Shown: positions 9,191-19,713, counted from the first letter of the stretch. The stretch is 64,000 bases of DNA from Enterococcus sp. 9D6_DIV0238 (GCF_002174455.2 NZ_CP147246.1:1701501-1765500), one strand, 5' to 3'. Notes: generated from the sequence alone by a model not told the origin. Numbers and translations are program-made.

Positions 9191-9458
9191 AAAAATTCCT
9201 CCTGAATCTATAACAGAACAGGTCGATCCAGCTTGTTACAAGAATGACCTGTTAAGCTAGAAAATTAGTTTAAAGGGATGAAAAAAAACATCTTTCTCCG
9301 GGAAGCGGCGGGAGCATGATCAATATTAATTTATAGGTATCCATTTACTCGCTCACATCCTTTACTATCTTTCATTCAACTTAATGATTGCACAACCATA
9401 GTAGCATAGATTCTTGTTTTTTCCAATGTACACTACGAACCCAGAAAAAGGAAAATAA
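9191..9458 (-). promoter_or_regulatory. Leader of the MFS gene with nested inverted repeat
   Basis: This is most of the 318-bp gap between copA and the MFS gene. Arms AACAGGTC (9217-9224) and GACCTGTT (9246-9253) enclose a smaller palindrome CTTGTTACAAG (9232-9242). The structure ends 26 bp before the TTG start and could be an operator or a leader hairpin. A GGGAAGCGGCGGGAGC segment around 9300-9316 stands out in the otherwise AT-rich stretch. No gene or known riboswitch is seen. Confidence 0.45.
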
Positions 9459-9490
9459 AGGGGAAACTCATTCAGCGATGATTTTCCCCT
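9448..9490 (-). terminator. copA terminator
   Basis: Arms AGGGGAAA and TTTCCCCT (9459-9490) form a hairpin 18 bp after the copA stop, followed on the minus strand by TTATTTTCC and more T residues. Confidence 0.75.
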
Positions 9491-9508
9491 CCACCCTTAT
9501 TATATTTT

Positions 9509-11974
9509 CTATTTTTTCAAAGCCGATGGTTTAAATCCTTTCAAACGTAAGGCATTCAGCAACACTGAAACCGAGCTAAAACTCATCGCAGCTCCTGCAA
9601 TCATCGGATTCAATAGCGGTCCGCCAAATAGATACAAGACACCCATCGCCACTGGAATCCCTAACGTATTATAGGCAAACGCCCAAAATAGGTTTTCTTT
9701 GATGTTCTTGATCGTTGCCTTGCTTAATTCTACTGCCGTTGGTACATCCATCAGATCACTTCTCATTAAAACGATATCTGCTGATTCCATTGCAACGTCT
9801 GTACCAGAACCGATCGCAATGCCGATATCTGCTTGAGCTAAGGCAGGAGCATCATTGATTCCGTCACCGACCATGGCAACTTTCTTACCTTCTTTTTGAA
9901 GCTTTTGGACTTCATTCGCTTTATCTTCTGGTAAAACTTCACTTAATACACGATCGATTCCAACTTGTTTCGCGATCGCTTGTGCCGTTCGTTGGTTATC
10001 CCCTGTGATCATGGCTACTTCGATGCCCATTTGATGCAGCTTTTTGATTGCCGGAATACTGGTTTCTTTGATCGTGTCTGCTACAGCGATGATTCCTGCA
10101 ATCAAATCATCTTTCGCAATATACATCGGTGTTTTCCCTTGTTCTGCTAATTGATCAGAGATCGTACCTAAATTCTCTAATGAAATATGACGATCATCCA
10201 TCAATTTTTTGTTCCCTAATAAAAAGCGGCTGCCTTCGATCGTCACTTCGATCCCATGTCCAGGAATAGCTGTAAAATTTTCTGTTTGGGCAAAAGTAAG
10301 ATTCTTCTCCACTGCATCATTGACGATCGCTTCACCTAGAGGGTGTTCAGAGCCTTTCTCAGCTGATGCTGCTAAACGCAGTAGGTCATTTTCAGCTAAA
10401 TCATTTGCTGTAACGATATCTGTCACTTTAGGTTTTCCCTCTGTTATCGTACCCGTTTTATCAAAAACGATCGTTTGGATTTTATGCGTTGTTTCCAGTG
10501 CGTCACCGCTTTTGATCAGCACACCATTTTCAGCACCTTTTCCTGTACCGACCATGATCGCAGTCGGTGTCGCCAACCCTAAAGCACATGGACAAGCAAT
10601 CACTAAAACAGAGATCGTGATCGTCAAGGCAAAAATCCAAGATTCCTGTCCCAAGAAATACCAAGCCAAACCAGATAACACTGCTAAAACAATGACGATC
10701 GGTACAAATACACCTGAAATTTTGTCTGCCATTTTAGCGATCGGTGCTTTTGATCCTTGCGCATCTTCGACTAATTTAATGATTTGCGAAAGAGCAGTAT
10801 CTTTTCCAACCTTTGTCGCTTTAAATCGGAAGCTGCCGTTTTTGTTGATACTTGCACCAATCACATTATCACCAGCTTTTTTCTCAACAGGTATACTTTC
10901 ACCAGTCAGCATCGATTCATCGACTGCACTTGACCCTTCAACAACAAGTCCGTCAACAGGAATTTTTTCTCCTGGTCGAACGACAATGATATCATCCAAT
11001 TGTACTGCATCTACTGGAATTTCCATTTCCTCATCATTACGTAAAACACGTGCATTTTTGGGTGCTAAACCCATCAATTTTTTGATCGCTTCTGAGGTTT
11101 TTCCTTTTGAAACAGCTTCAAAATATTTTCCTAGTGTAATCAAGGTCAAAATCACGCCAGCAGATTCATAGTAAAGCGCCATTGCAAAATGAGTGTCACC
11201 CGTATAAATCATGATCGTGCCATATAAGCTGTAAGCTACAGCCGCACTCGTTCCCAATGCTACAAGAGAATCCATATTAGGATGACCTTTGAACAATGCT
11301 TTGAATCCAATGATGAAAAAGCTTCGTCCAAAATACAGCACAGGGATCGTCAAAAGCAGCTGGACCGTCGCAAAAGTTGTCGCATGCATCATCGGATCTA
11401 AGAATCCTGGTAATGGCAAACCAACCATGTGTCCCATTGCAATGTAAAATAGAGGTACCGTGAAAACAGCAGACAACCAAAAGCGTTGCCACATCTCTTT
11501 GATGTGTTTCTGTTTTTTCTCACGGTCTTTATCTACCGTATCCGCTGAATCGATTTGTTCAACAGCTCCATAGCCTGCATCAACAACTGTTTTCGTGATA
11601 TCTGACACATTCAGAACTGCTGGATCAAAATCAACTGTCATTTTTTCTGTCGCTAGATTTACGGCAGCGATCTGCACACCATTTAGTTTATTGACCGCCT
11701 TTTCGATCACTTGTGCACAAGATGCACACGTCATTCCTTCTATATCAAATGTGCGTTGCTGAGTATTGCTCAATGCTTCATAGCCTGCATCAGCAACTGC
11801 TTGTTGAATATCTTTTTCCGATAATGCTGTTTCGTCATATTCCACATTCAATTTTTCAGTTGCCAAGTTGACCGTTGCTTTTGATACACCCGCTAGTTTG
11901 GCCGTCGCCTTTTCAACAGTCTGTGCACAAGATGCACACGTCATCCCTTCTATATCAAATGTTTTAGCTTCCAC
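9509..11974 (-). CDS. copA: Copper-exporting P1B-type ATPase
   Basis: CopA uses ATP to pump Cu(I) across the membrane. The 821-aa protein has two N-terminal heavy-metal domains, each with MTCASC (Cys 13/16 and 83/86). Eight membrane helices follow, with TGES in the actuator domain, the ion-site motif [11 protein letters not shown], the phosphorylation motif DKTGT (Asp about 505), SEHPLGEA, and [11 protein letters not shown]. Length is usual for a two-domain CopA. The start is GTG, 8 nt after AAGGAG. A CopY-type operator lies upstream, yet no copY or copZ gene is present in the window. The two metal domains are nearly identical at DNA level around their Cys motifs. Confidence 0.95.
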   Translation of the reverse strand: MEAKTFDIEGMTCASCAQTVEKATAKLAGVSKATVNLATEKLNVEYDETALSEKDIQQAVADAGYEALSNTQQRTFDIEGMTCASCAQVIEKAVNKLNGVQIAAVNLATEKMTVDFDPAVLNVSDITKTVVDAGYGAVEQIDSADTVDKDREKKQKHIKEMWQRFWLSAVFTVPLFYIAMGHMVGLPLPGFLDPMMHATTFATVQLLLTIPVLYFGRSFFIIGFKALFKGHPNMDSLVALGTSAAVAYSLYGTIMIYTGDTHFAMALYYESAGVILTLITLGKYFEAVSKGKTSEAIKKLMGLAPKNARVLRNDEEMEIPVDAVQLDDIIVVRPGEKIPVDGLVVEGSSAVDESMLTGESIPVEKKAGDNVIGASINKNGSFRFKATKVGKDTALSQIIKLVEDAQGSKAPIAKMADKISGVFVPIVIVLAVLSGLAWYFLGQESWIFALTITISVLVIACPCALGLATPTAIMVGTGKGAENGVLIKSGDALETTHKIQTIVFDKTGTITEGKPKVTDIVTANDLAENDLLRLAASAEKGSEHPLGEAIVNDAVEKNLTFAQTENFTAIPGHGIEVTIEGSRFLLGNKKLMDDRHISLENLGTISDQLAEQGKTPMYIAKDDLIAGIIAVADTIKETSIPAIKKLHQMGIEVAMITGDNQRTAQAIAKQVGIDRVLSEVLPEDKANEVQKLQKEGKKVAMVGDGINDAPALAQADIGIAIGSGTDVAMESADIVLMRSDLMDVPTAVELSKATIKNIKENLFWAFAYNTLGIPVAMGVLYLFGGPLLNPMIAGAAMSFSSVSVLLNALRLKGFKPSALKK

Positions 11975-12022
11975 TTTTCCCGCTCCTTCTTTCTGTATGT
12001 ACTTTTTTATATTTTAAAAAAC

Positions 12023-12038
12023 GACTATAAATGTAGTC
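12023..12038 (-). promoter_or_regulatory. Cop box (CopY-type operator)
   Basis: The perfect palindrome GACTATAAATGTAGTC contains, on the minus strand, TACATTTATA, one base from the CopY consensus TACANNTGTA. It lies 49 bp upstream of the copA start. The consensus is established for enterococcal and lactococcal copper operons; function here is inferred. Confidence 0.65.
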
Positions 12039-12131
12039 GAGCCATTTCTTCTTTATATTAAGACAGTAAAATATATTTGTCAACCCATTTATCACTTTTT
12101 ATCAATCCATAAATACACAATCGAGTTCCAT

Positions 12132-12178
12132 ACAAAAAAAACTGCGAACAAACATCTAAAAATGTTCATTCGCAGTTT
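12132..12178 (-). terminator. malR terminator
   Basis: A stem of about 15 bp, with arms ACTGCGAATGAACAT and ATGTTTGTTCGCAGT on the minus strand, is followed by eight T residues. It starts 4 bp after the malR stop. Confidence 0.85.
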
Positions 12179-12181
12179 ATA

Positions 12182-13198
12182 TTATATGCCATTCAAATCA
12201 AGCACCGTCTCCCGCTTGATCAACTGATGAGGGATCACTAATCGTACTCCTGTCGGTTCTTTTTGCTGCAGTGTATCGATCAGCTTTTGCATACCCATTT
12301 TGCCTAGCTCAGCAATATCGATATCGATACTCGTTAGATAAGGATGGACCAATGTCGAATAAATCGAGTTATTGAAACTGATCACGGAAAAGTCATCCGG
12401 GACGCGATATCCATACATCTGAGCCAACTGGATCATCCGCATTGCAAAAATATCATCGATCACAACTGCGGCTGTTGCTTTCGTTTCTTTTAGCAAGTCC
12501 TCAAATGCAACATACGCTTCCGGACTTTCCATATCCACCGAAGGAAACATTGTCAAACCTGCAACCATCATTGCTTTTTGATAACCAAAGTAACGTTCAT
12601 AATAAATATTTTCGTGCGTTGTATTAGTGATAAACAGAATATTCTTATGTCCATTTTCGATCAAAAAATCCGTTGCATGTTTTCCTAAAAGCTGATTATC
12701 ATTATCTACATAAATAACTTTCTCTTCGTTTGTGTACGGTTGTCCGATCAAAGAGAATGGCACGTGATTTTCAACTAAGTAATCGATCACTGGATCATCC
12801 TTATCTGAATAGAGCAAGATAAATCCGTCTACCTGCTTTTGACGATGCATCAGCTGAACATTTTCTAACAAGGTATCAAAAGACTGAGCCGTTGCAATCG
12901 CCGTCGTCATATCATGTTTACGGGCTTCAGCGTTGATCGATTCAATGATTTCTAGATAAAATGGATTGCCCATCCGTTCACGCGAATCTAAGGGTGGCAA
13001 AATCACACCTACTGCACCCGAAGATCTTTTACCAAGATTACGTGCAGCAATATTCGGAACATATCCCATTTCTTCCATCACTTTAAAGACCTTTTTCTTG
13101 GTCGCGTCAGAAATACTGGGGTGATCATTGATTACCCTTGATACAGTGGAAGTTGCTACTCCAGCTTTCTTCGCAACATCTTTCACAGTAATCGTCAT
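12182..13198 (-). CDS. malR: Maltose operon repressor, LacI family
   Basis: MalR is the LacI-type repressor of maltose genes. The 338-aa protein starts with a helix-turn-helix (VKDVAKKAGVATSTVSRVIN), followed by the hinge and a periplasmic-binding-like sugar domain. The ATG at 13198 is chosen: AAAGGAG lies 8 nt upstream, whereas a GTG 9 nt earlier overlaps that site. The gene follows malP-pgmB after 127 bp. Operators fitting a LacI-family repressor occur at all four promoters of the maltose and maltodextrin genes (16319-16332, 16478-16491, 24283-24296, 24459-24472). The ligand (maltose or a derivative) is inferred from context. Confidence 0.9.
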   Translation of the reverse strand: MTITVKDVAKKAGVATSTVSRVINDHPSISDATKKKVFKVMEEMGYVPNIAARNLGKRSSGAVGVILPPLDSRERMGNPFYLEIIESINAEARKHDMTTAIATAQSFDTLLENVQLMHRQKQVDGFILLYSDKDDPVIDYLVENHVPFSLIGQPYTNEEKVIYVDNDNQLLGKHATDFLIENGHKNILFITNTTHENIYYERYFGYQKAMMVAGLTMFPSVDMESPEAYVAFEDLLKETKATAAVVIDDIFAMRMIQLAQMYGYRVPDDFSVISFNNSIYSTLVHPYLTSIDIDIAELGKMGMQKLIDTLQQKEPTGVRLVIPHQLIKRETVLDLNGI

Positions 13199-13325
13199 CG
13201 GCTTCACTCCTTTCCAGGTTCATGTTTTTAAGAACAAATCATGCCATCGTAGAAAATAATACCACATATCAGCAGCTCGTTGCTATCGTCATTTTAAGAC
13301 TGTACAAATTCCTTGACCTAAGGAC

Positions 13326-14000
13326 TTACTTCTCTTTTCTTTCTGTCTGCCAAACACTTGTCAAATACGCCAGCGTCAACCCTTCCGTTGAAGAAACTAA
13401 TGCAATATCCTGTCCTAAATCTTCTTCACGACCTATCCCAACAGGTACCGCACCGCTTGCCACGATCGCTTGGATCCCCGCTTTAGCATCTTCGATTCCA
13501 AGGCATTCTTGTGCAGTTAAGCCAACTTCACTTGCAGCCAGTTGAAAAATCTCGGGGTCCGGCTTTCCTTTTTTTACTTTAGCCGGATCAGCGATCCCAT
13601 CAAAATAAGGAAGTAAGGCCATTTTTTCTAGCAAGAAGGGGCCATTTTTACTAGCAGAAGCCAAAGAAATTTTAAAATTTTGCTCCTTCAATTGTTTCAA
13701 TAACTCTAAAATGCCTGGATAAACATCTGTCGGACTCACATTTTGAATCATTTCTACATAGTATTCATTTTTCCGCTGCGCCAGTTCAGCAAACTGCTCT
13801 GGAGTATACACATCACTCCGTCCGCCGTGAGCCAGCATCAATTTTAAAGAATCTTCTCGACTGACACCTTTTAACTCCTCATTGAACGCGCGGTCAATAG
13901 TAATACCGATCTCTTTGCCCAACTGTTTCCAAGCTTGATAATGATACTCCGCTGTATCTGTCAACACTCCATCTAAATCAAACAACACACCTTTAAACAT
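13326..14000 (-). CDS. pgmB: Beta-phosphoglucomutase
   Basis: This HAD-superfamily enzyme (224 aa) converts beta-glucose-1-phosphate, the product of maltose phosphorylase, to glucose-6-phosphate. The nucleophile and acid/base aspartates are in [10 protein letters not shown] (Asp 8 and Asp 10). A cap domain follows, then the SLASASKNG and [11 protein letters not shown] motifs. The ATG at 14000 overlaps the last 8 bp of malP, so translation is probably coupled; the longer open frame starting at 14027 has no reason to be used. In E. faecalis this gene is called malB in the malPBMR operon. The mutarotase gene malM that follows it there is absent here. Confidence 0.92.
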   Translation of the reverse strand: MFKGVLFDLDGVLTDTAEYHYQAWKQLGKEIGITIDRAFNEELKGVSREDSLKLMLAHGGRSDVYTPEQFAELAQRKNEYYVEMIQNVSPTDVYPGILELLKQLKEQNFKISLASASKNGPFLLEKMALLPYFDGIADPAKVKKGKPDPEIFQLAASEVGLTAQECLGIEDAKAGIQAIVASGAVPVGIGREEDLGQDIALVSSTEGLTLAYLTSVWQTERKEK

Positions 14001-16272
14001 GTTCTGCCACCTTTTCCACCTTAACAACTACTTCATCTTCTAAACTTACTTGGTTTCCGTATAGTTTAAGTGATAATTTATCTCCGGAAACTAATGTTAA
14101 ACGAACCTCATTTTGATCAACTGCTACATATAACAAGCGTCCGCGATAATTCACATGAAACGCATAGCTTGTCCAACTCTGTGGTAAAAACGGCGCGAAA
14201 CTCAATGCCTCATTCGCTGTTTTCATTTGAGCAAACCCTTGAACGATTGCCAACCAGCTACCTGTCATGGACGTAATGTGCAAACCATCTTCTGTATCAT
14301 TATTATAATTATCTAAATCTAAGCGTGCTGTTCGCTGATACATTTCCACCGCTTTTTCTTCCATCCCAAGCTCTGCTGCCAAAACAGCATGAATACTTGG
14401 TGACAATGATGATTCATGAACAGTCATCGGCTCATAGAATAAGAAATTACGTTCCTTCTCAGCTTGGGTAAAGCGTTCGCCAAAGAAATAGATGCCTTGC
14501 AATACATCTGCTTGCTTAATGAAGCAAGAACGTAAAATTCGATCCCAAGACCATTTTTGATTTAACGGCAGATTTTCTGGTGAAAGATCGCTGCTTGGCA
14601 TCAAATCCTTATCTAAAAATGTATCATGCTGGACAAAAACACCCAATTCTTCATCAAACGGATAATACATATGCTCAATGATATCCTGCCATGAAGCTTG
14701 TTCTTCAGCTGATATTTCTACGGTTGTTTCTGTTTGATAGTTAAGATAATTTTCTAAAGTATACTGCAATACCCAAGTTGCGATAGTATTTGTATACCAA
14801 TTATTGTTGACGTTATTTTCATATTCATTTGGTCCTGTGACACCATGAATCATGTATTTCCCTTTACGTTTTGAGTAATGTACACGATCTGCCCAGAAAC
14901 GTGCGATTTCTGTTAAAACTTGTAAGCCTTCATTTTTTAGATAGTCACTATCACCTGTATAGTTCACATAATTGTAAATAGCATAGGCGATCGCACCATT
15001 TCTGTGAATCTCTTCAAATGTGATTTCCCACTCGTTATGACACTCTACTCCAGTAAAAGTCACCATTGGATATAAAGCACCTGCCAACCCTTGTTGGCGA
15101 GCATTATGCTTGGCTTGTTCTAATTGATTATAGCGGTATTTCAACAGATTTTTTGTTACTTCTGGTTTTGCCAATGCAAGGTATAATGGTACAGCATAAG
15201 CTTCCGTATCCCAATAAGTAGCACCGCCATATTTTTCTCCCGTAAAGCCTTTTGGTCCAATATTCAAGCGTTCATCTTCACCATAATATGTCGTAAATAA
15301 CTGGAATAAATTAAACCGAATGCCTTGTTGTGCAGCTTCATCTCCTTCGATCGTCACATCCGCTAAAGCCCAACGCTCTTGCCATGCTTCATTTTGTTCT
15401 TGAAGAAGCTCCTCAAATCGTTTTGAACTTTCTTGTAATAACTGAACTGCTTTTTCTTGTTGTTGTTCTTCTGGAATATCACGACTTGTCAGGACAATGA
15501 CTTGTTTTTCCAGCACAAGTGATTCGCTTTCTGATAGCTGCTTTTGGAAAATCTGTTGTATTTTCAACGCTTCTGCTTCTGAACCATCAGTATTCATCGT
15601 TGTGTTATGCTTCATAGCACCTGTCACAGCAAACTGTTCAATGCCAAAAGCATTAGGAATCGTGCGCGTTGTCAAAAAACCGATTTCATCAGTGAATCCA
15701 GTGCCACGAGCTTCCCAAAACATTTCATCATAGTTGCTATCTTCATTACGAACATCACCATCGATTTTTGAAAGGATTTGAATATCTGCACTTCCTTTAA
15801 GAACCTCAGCCGTTACTCGAATAACAGCTAATTCTTGTTGAACGATACTTAAAAAGCGCTCAAAACGGAATTTCACTGTTGCCTTGTCACTTTCTAAAAT
15901 AAATGTTCTTGTCAATAAACCATTATGCATATCTAATTCTAGGTAAAAATCCTTAGGTTCTTGTACACCTAAATCTATAGCTTCCCCATTTACAAAAATA
16001 TCCAGTGCGATAAAATCCATTGCATTGATCACTTTACCAAAGTAATCTGGATAGCCATTTTTCCACCAGCCGACTCTCGTTTTATCTGGATACCAAACAC
16101 CAGCTAGATAGGTTCCTTGATGATAATCACCCGTATAGCGCTCTTCAAAATTCCCACGCATCCCCATATAACCGTTTCCTATAGATGTAAGAGACTCCTG
16201 CAAACGGCGTTCGTCACGTTCTAATTGGTGTGTTGAAATTTTCCATGGATCTATTTCAAATAGATGATTCAT
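13993..16272 (-). CDS. malP: Maltose phosphorylase (GH65)
   Basis: This cytoplasmic GH65 enzyme (759 aa) splits maltose with phosphate into glucose and beta-glucose-1-phosphate. An N-terminal beta-sandwich domain leads into an (alpha/alpha)6 barrel. Visible motifs are [28 protein letters not shown] and [17 protein letters not shown], whose Glu (about 483) is the general acid. Length matches bacterial maltose phosphorylases. AGGAGG lies upstream of the ATG. It is first in the operon malP-pgmB(-malR), diverging from malT. Trehalose or kojibiose phosphorylases are in the same family; the maltose context makes malP the best call. Confidence 0.93.
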   Translation of the reverse strand: MNHLFEIDPWKISTHQLERDERRLQESLTSIGNGYMGMRGNFEERYTGDYHQGTYLAGVWYPDKTRVGWWKNGYPDYFGKVINAMDFIALDIFVNGEAIDLGVQEPKDFYLELDMHNGLLTRTFILESDKATVKFRFERFLSIVQQELAVIRVTAEVLKGSADIQILSKIDGDVRNEDSNYDEMFWEARGTGFTDEIGFLTTRTIPNAFGIEQFAVTGAMKHNTTMNTDGSEAEALKIQQIFQKQLSESESLVLEKQVIVLTSRDIPEEQQQEKAVQLLQESSKRFEELLQEQNEAWQERWALADVTIEGDEAAQQGIRFNLFQLFTTYYGEDERLNIGPKGFTGEKYGGATYWDTEAYAVPLYLALAKPEVTKNLLKYRYNQLEQAKHNARQQGLAGALYPMVTFTGVECHNEWEITFEEIHRNGAIAYAIYNYVNYTGDSDYLKNEGLQVLTEIARFWADRVHYSKRKGKYMIHGVTGPNEYENNVNNNWYTNTIATWVLQYTLENYLNYQTETTVEISAEEQASWQDIIEHMYYPFDEELGVFVQHDTFLDKDLMPSSDLSPENLPLNQKWSWDRILRSCFIKQADVLQGIYFFGERFTQAEKERNFLFYEPMTVHESSLSPSIHAVLAAELGMEEKAVEMYQRTARLDLDNYNNDTEDGLHITSMTGSWLAIVQGFAQMKTANEALSFAPFLPQSWTSYAFHVNYRGRLLYVAVDQNEVRLTLVSGDKLSLKLYGNQVSLEDEVVVKVEKVAEHV

Positions 16273-16310
16273 TTTGATTTCCTCCTAAACTCGTTTCATT
16301 TCTTAACACC

Positions 16311-16339
16311 ATAATAAACGCAACCGATTGCATTGTCAA
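16311..16339 (-). promoter_or_regulatory. malP promoter with MalR-type operator in its spacer
   Basis: On the minus strand TTGACA (16334-16339) and TATTAT (16311-16316) are 17 bp apart. The sequence CGCAACCGATTGCA (plus strand, 16319-16332) lies inside the spacer and is a one- or two-base variant of the operator at the malE promoter. A bound repressor would cover the polymerase site. Confidence 0.75.
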
Positions 16340-16440
16340 TTATTTATTCATAAACTTATCTACTTTTCTCCTTACTATGCTCTTTTTATTGATTTATACT
16401 GATTATAACTTGTTCATAGAATTTAGATTCCACTTCGGGG

Positions 16441-16491
16441 TTTACAAAAATAAAAAACTATTTTATACTGATATCAACGAAAACGATTGCG
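16441..16491 (+). promoter_or_regulatory. malT promoter and MalR-type operator
   Basis: TTTACA (16441-16446) and TATACT (16464-16469) are 17 bp apart. CGAAAACGATTGCG (16478-16491) covers the expected transcription start and shares the ACGATTGCG half with the other mal operators. Confidence 0.75.
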
Positions 16492-16517
16492 TAAAAATTG
16501 CAAAGGGGAGAAAAAGA

Positions 16518-18704
16518 ATGAAAAAGTTACTAAGTTTTGAGTTTTGGCAAAAATTCGGGAAAGCGCTGATGGTCGTTATTGCTGTGATGCCCGCCGCCGG
16601 TTTGATGATCAGTATCGGTAAAACAATCCCGCTGATCAATCCTGACTGGACTGCTTTAGCAACAACAGGAGGCGTGATCGAAAATATCGGTTGGGCTGTT
16701 ATCGGCAATCTTCATTTACTGTTCGCATTAGCGATCGGCGGAAGTTGGGCAAAAGAACGGGCTGGCGGAGCATTTGCTGCCGGGCTTTCGTTCATCTTGA
16801 TCAATCGGATCACTGGTTCGATTTTCGGTGTCACAAGTGAGATGCTAGCGGACGATAAAGCATTCACTCATACTTTATTTGGTACTAAGATCATGGTCAA
16901 AGGGTTCTTCACCAGTGTCTTAGAGGCACCTGCTTTGAATATGGGAGTGTTCGTCGGGATCATTGCTGGTTTTGTTGGTGCTATGGCCTTTAATAAATAC
17001 TACAACTTCCGGAAATTGCCTGATGCTTTGTCATTTTTCAACGGAAAACGCTTTGTCCCATTCGTTGTTATCCTATGGTCAACGATCGTTTCCATCCTTT
17101 TAGCAATTATTTGGCCATCTATCCAGGCTGGAATCAATAACTTTGGTTTATGGATCGCACAATCACAAGATACCGCTCCGATCCTAGCACCGTTCTTATA
17201 CGGAACACTAGAGCGTCTTCTTTTACCATTTGGACTTCATCACATGTTGACGATCCCGATCAACTATACACAATTAGGTGGAACATATGAAATCCTTTCC
17301 GGTGCACAAGCAGGAACGCAAGTATTTGGACAAGATCCATTATGGCTAGCTTGGGCAACTGATTTGGTCAACTTGAAAGGCGCCGGCGATATGTCTCAAT
17401 ATGATTTCGTTCTAAACAACTGGACTCCTGCCCGCTTCAAAGTAGGACAAATGATCGGTGCTTCAGGTATCTTAATGGGCATGACTGTCGCAATGTATCG
17501 TAATGTCGATCCTGACAAGCGCTCAAATTACAAATCAATGTACCTTTCTGCAGCATTGGCTGTCTTTTTAACAGGGGTAACTGAGCCATTAGAATTTATG
17601 TTTATGTTCGCTGCCGTACCACTTTATGTTGTATATGCAGTTATTCAAGGGGCTGCTTTCGCGATGGCAGATATTGTTTCGCTACGTGTTCACTCTTTTG
17701 GAAATATCGAACTATTGACACGAACACCACTTGCACTCAAAGCTGGCCTCGGAATGGATTTACTTAATTTCGTTCTTTGCACGATCGGATTTGGTGTATT
17801 GACCTATTTCATCGCAAACTTTATGATCAAAAAATTCAATTTTGCTACTCCTGGCAGAAACGGAAACTATGATAGTAACGATACTTCAAGCGATTCAGCA
17901 GCTACAAGCGGAGCAACAACGATCGATGGAATCGACCCTCAAATCATCGAGGTGATCCATCTACTCGGCGGAAAAGAAAACATCGTCGATGTCGATGCTT
18001 GTATGACTCGCTTACGGGTCAGCGTACACGATAAAGACAAGGTCGGAAATGAAGAGTCATGGAAAAAAGCGGGAGCTATGGGATTGATCGTCAAAGATAA
18101 CGGTGTACAGGCAGTTTACGGACCTAAAGCGGATGTGCTAAAATCAGATATCCAAGACTTACTAGATTCCGGTGCTGTGATTCCTTCAATTCAACAAACA
18201 CAAACCGAAACATCAACGGATGCTGCAGATACTACAAATTATCTTGGTATCACCAAAACACTGGTTCCAGTCGCTGACGGAACTGTGATCGCAATTGACG
18301 AAGTAGATGATCCTGTTTTCTCACAAAAAATGATGGGCGACGGCTTTGCTGTCATCCCGGAAAATAGCACGATCTATGCACCGATAGATGGTGTGATCAG
18401 CAGTATTTTCCCATCAAAACATGCTTTAGGGATCCAAACAAACGAAGGGATCGAAGTTCTTGTCCACATGGGATTAGATACAGTGGAAATGAAGGATTCT
18501 GCCTTTACGATTTCTGTCACAGAAGGACAAAAAGTAACTGCAGGAGATGTTATCGCTACTGCTGATTTAGCCAAAATCGAAGCAGCCGGCAAACAAACGA
18601 CGATGATCGTTGTCTTCACGAACGGCGAAAAAATCAAACAATTCACATTAGACAAAAAAGGAAAACAAGCACCTGGAACACCCATTGGAAAATTAGCGAT
18701 CTAA
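16518..18704 (+). CDS. malT: PTS maltose transporter subunit IICBA
   Basis: MalT imports and phosphorylates maltose. The 729-aa protein has the glucose-family order IIC, IIB, IIA. The membrane IIC domain begins LLSFEFWQKFGKALMVV. The IIB domain holds the phosphocysteine in VDVDACMTRLRV at about residues 494-505. The C-terminal IIA domain carries the active His in LVHMGLDTVEM. The ATG at 16518 is chosen because AAAGGGGAG lies about 8 nt upstream; the open frame extends 141 nt further without a site. mapP follows, and malP is divergent. The product is expected to be maltose-6'-phosphate, as in E. faecalis. Confidence 0.93.
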   Translation: MKKLLSFEFWQKFGKALMVVIAVMPAAGLMISIGKTIPLINPDWTALATTGGVIENIGWAVIGNLHLLFALAIGGSWAKERAGGAFAAGLSFILINRITGSIFGVTSEMLADDKAFTHTLFGTKIMVKGFFTSVLEAPALNMGVFVGIIAGFVGAMAFNKYYNFRKLPDALSFFNGKRFVPFVVILWSTIVSILLAIIWPSIQAGINNFGLWIAQSQDTAPILAPFLYGTLERLLLPFGLHHMLTIPINYTQLGGTYEILSGAQAGTQVFGQDPLWLAWATDLVNLKGAGDMSQYDFVLNNWTPARFKVGQMIGASGILMGMTVAMYRNVDPDKRSNYKSMYLSAALAVFLTGVTEPLEFMFMFAAVPLYVVYAVIQGAAFAMADIVSLRVHSFGNIELLTRTPLALKAGLGMDLLNFVLCTIGFGVLTYFIANFMIKKFNFATPGRNGNYDSNDTSSDSAATSGATTIDGIDPQIIEVIHLLGGKENIVDVDACMTRLRVSVHDKDKVGNEESWKKAGAMGLIVKDNGVQAVYGPKADVLKSDIQDLLDSGAVIPSIQQTQTETSTDAADTTNYLGITKTLVPVADGTVIAIDEVDDPVFSQKMMGDGFAVIPENSTIYAPIDGVISSIFPSKHALGIQTNEGIEVLVHMGLDTVEMKDSAFTISVTEGQKVTAGDVIATADLAKIEAAGKQTTMIVVFTNGEKIKQFTLDKKGKQAPGTPIGKLAI

Positions 18705-18707
18705 CGA

Positions 18708-18842
18708 CATCACCAAGAGGTTGGACCAGAAGTGTTCAACTCCTAGAAATAAGAAGAAATTACTTCTGTTTCCACCGTTTATTCGTTTTTAAAGGGACTG
18801 GATCGTAACTCGTAGAGTTATGTCTCAGTCTCTTTCTATAGA
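18708..18842 (+). repeat. Intergenic mosaic repeat, copy 3
   Basis: It shares GAGGTTGGACCAGAAGTGTTCAACTC, GAGAAATAAG-like and ACTTCTGTTTCCACCGTTTATT modules with copy 2. It ends in a different hairpin (GACTGG...AACTC-GTA-GAGTT...CAGTC, about 18793-18832) followed by TCTTTCT. It sits between malT and mapP in the same direction, so it may partly terminate between them. Confidence 0.7.
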
Positions 18843-18854
18843 AAGAGGTAGACA

Positions 18855-19685
18855 ATGAAAGTATTGACGTTAAACACACACAGCTGGATGGAAGAACGCC
18901 CTCTAGAAAAATTACAACAACTCGTAAAGCAAATTTTAGAAGACGACTATGATTTGATCGCTTTGCAGGAAGTCAACCAACGGATCGACAGCCAACAGGT
19001 TATCGATCCCCCTAATTTCCACCCTACGAATGATCAATTTGCTGTCCACGAAGATAATTTTGCTTATCTACTGGTTCAACAATTAGCAGAACAACATGCC
19101 ACCTACCATTGGAGCTGGGCTTACAACCATATCGGTTACGATCTCTACCATGAAGGCGTTGCACTATTATCAAAGCAGCCGATCAAACCAGAGGCAGCAC
19201 TTGTCTCAAAAGAACAAAATCCAGCCGATTACCGAAGAAGAGTTGTGCTGCTCGGTCAGACATCCGTTGGCGAACTGCCGGTCACCGCAGCAAGCTGCCA
19301 CTATTCTTGGTGGACAGAAACAGGCGGCTTCGCGTATGAATGGCAGCAAACAGAAGCCATTTTAAAGCACTGTCCTTCACCATTGATAATCATGGGCGAC
19401 TTCAACAATCCTGCTTCTGCCGCAGAAACTGGTTATGAACTTGTATGCAATAGTAGTTTACACTTACAGGATAGCTTTTTATCCGCCAAAAAAAGAACAG
19501 GTGAATTTACCGTAGAAAAAGCAATCGACGGCTGGGGCGAAAACCAAGAAAAACTTAGAATCGACTACATTTTCACTTCACCAGAATTGTCGATCGACCA
19601 TTATCAAATTTTATTCGATGGTAAACAAACGCCGATCATCAGCGATCACTTTGGCGTAGCTGTTACAGTCGATCAAAAGAATTAA
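18855..19685 (+). CDS. mapP: Maltose-6'-phosphate phosphatase, EEP family
   Basis: The 276-aa cytoplasmic protein belongs to the endonuclease/exonuclease/phosphatase fold. Metal and catalytic motifs are visible in order: LNTHSW (residues 5-10), ALQEVN, SCHYSWW, MGDFNNP and SDHFGV near the C-terminus. In E. faecalis the gene directly after malT encodes MapP, an EEP-family phosphatase acting on maltose-6'-phosphate made by MalT, which frees maltose for MalP. Same fold, length and position support that name here. GAGG lies 6 nt before the ATG. Without the context it could be a nuclease or sphingomyelinase-like enzyme. Confidence 0.85.
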   Translation: MKVLTLNTHSWMEERPLEKLQQLVKQILEDDYDLIALQEVNQRIDSQQVIDPPNFHPTNDQFAVHEDNFAYLLVQQLAEQHATYHWSWAYNHIGYDLYHEGVALLSKQPIKPEAALVSKEQNPADYRRRVVLLGQTSVGELPVTAASCHYSWWTETGGFAYEWQQTEAILKHCPSPLIIMGDFNNPASAAETGYELVCNSSLHLQDSFLSAKKRTGEFTVEKAIDGWGENQEKLRIDYIFTSPELSIDHYQILFDGKQTPIISDHFGVAVTVDQKN

Positions 19686-19713
19686 AAACATCTGTATCCA
19701 GTATTTTGAAGTT

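Noticed and set aside
10209..11171. 320-codon open frame on the plus strand
   Set aside because: It lies entirely antisense inside copA, whose protein is fully conserved. The translated frame is Ser/Thr/Pro-rich without motifs and has no ribosome site.
16377..16517. 47-codon N-terminal extension of malT
   Set aside because: It crosses the malT promoter and MalR-type operator and lacks a ribosome site; AAAGGGGAG supports the ATG at 16518.
18708..18842. Possible small coding gene in repeat copy 3
   Set aside because: The modules match non-coding copies elsewhere and stop codons occur in all frames across the copies.
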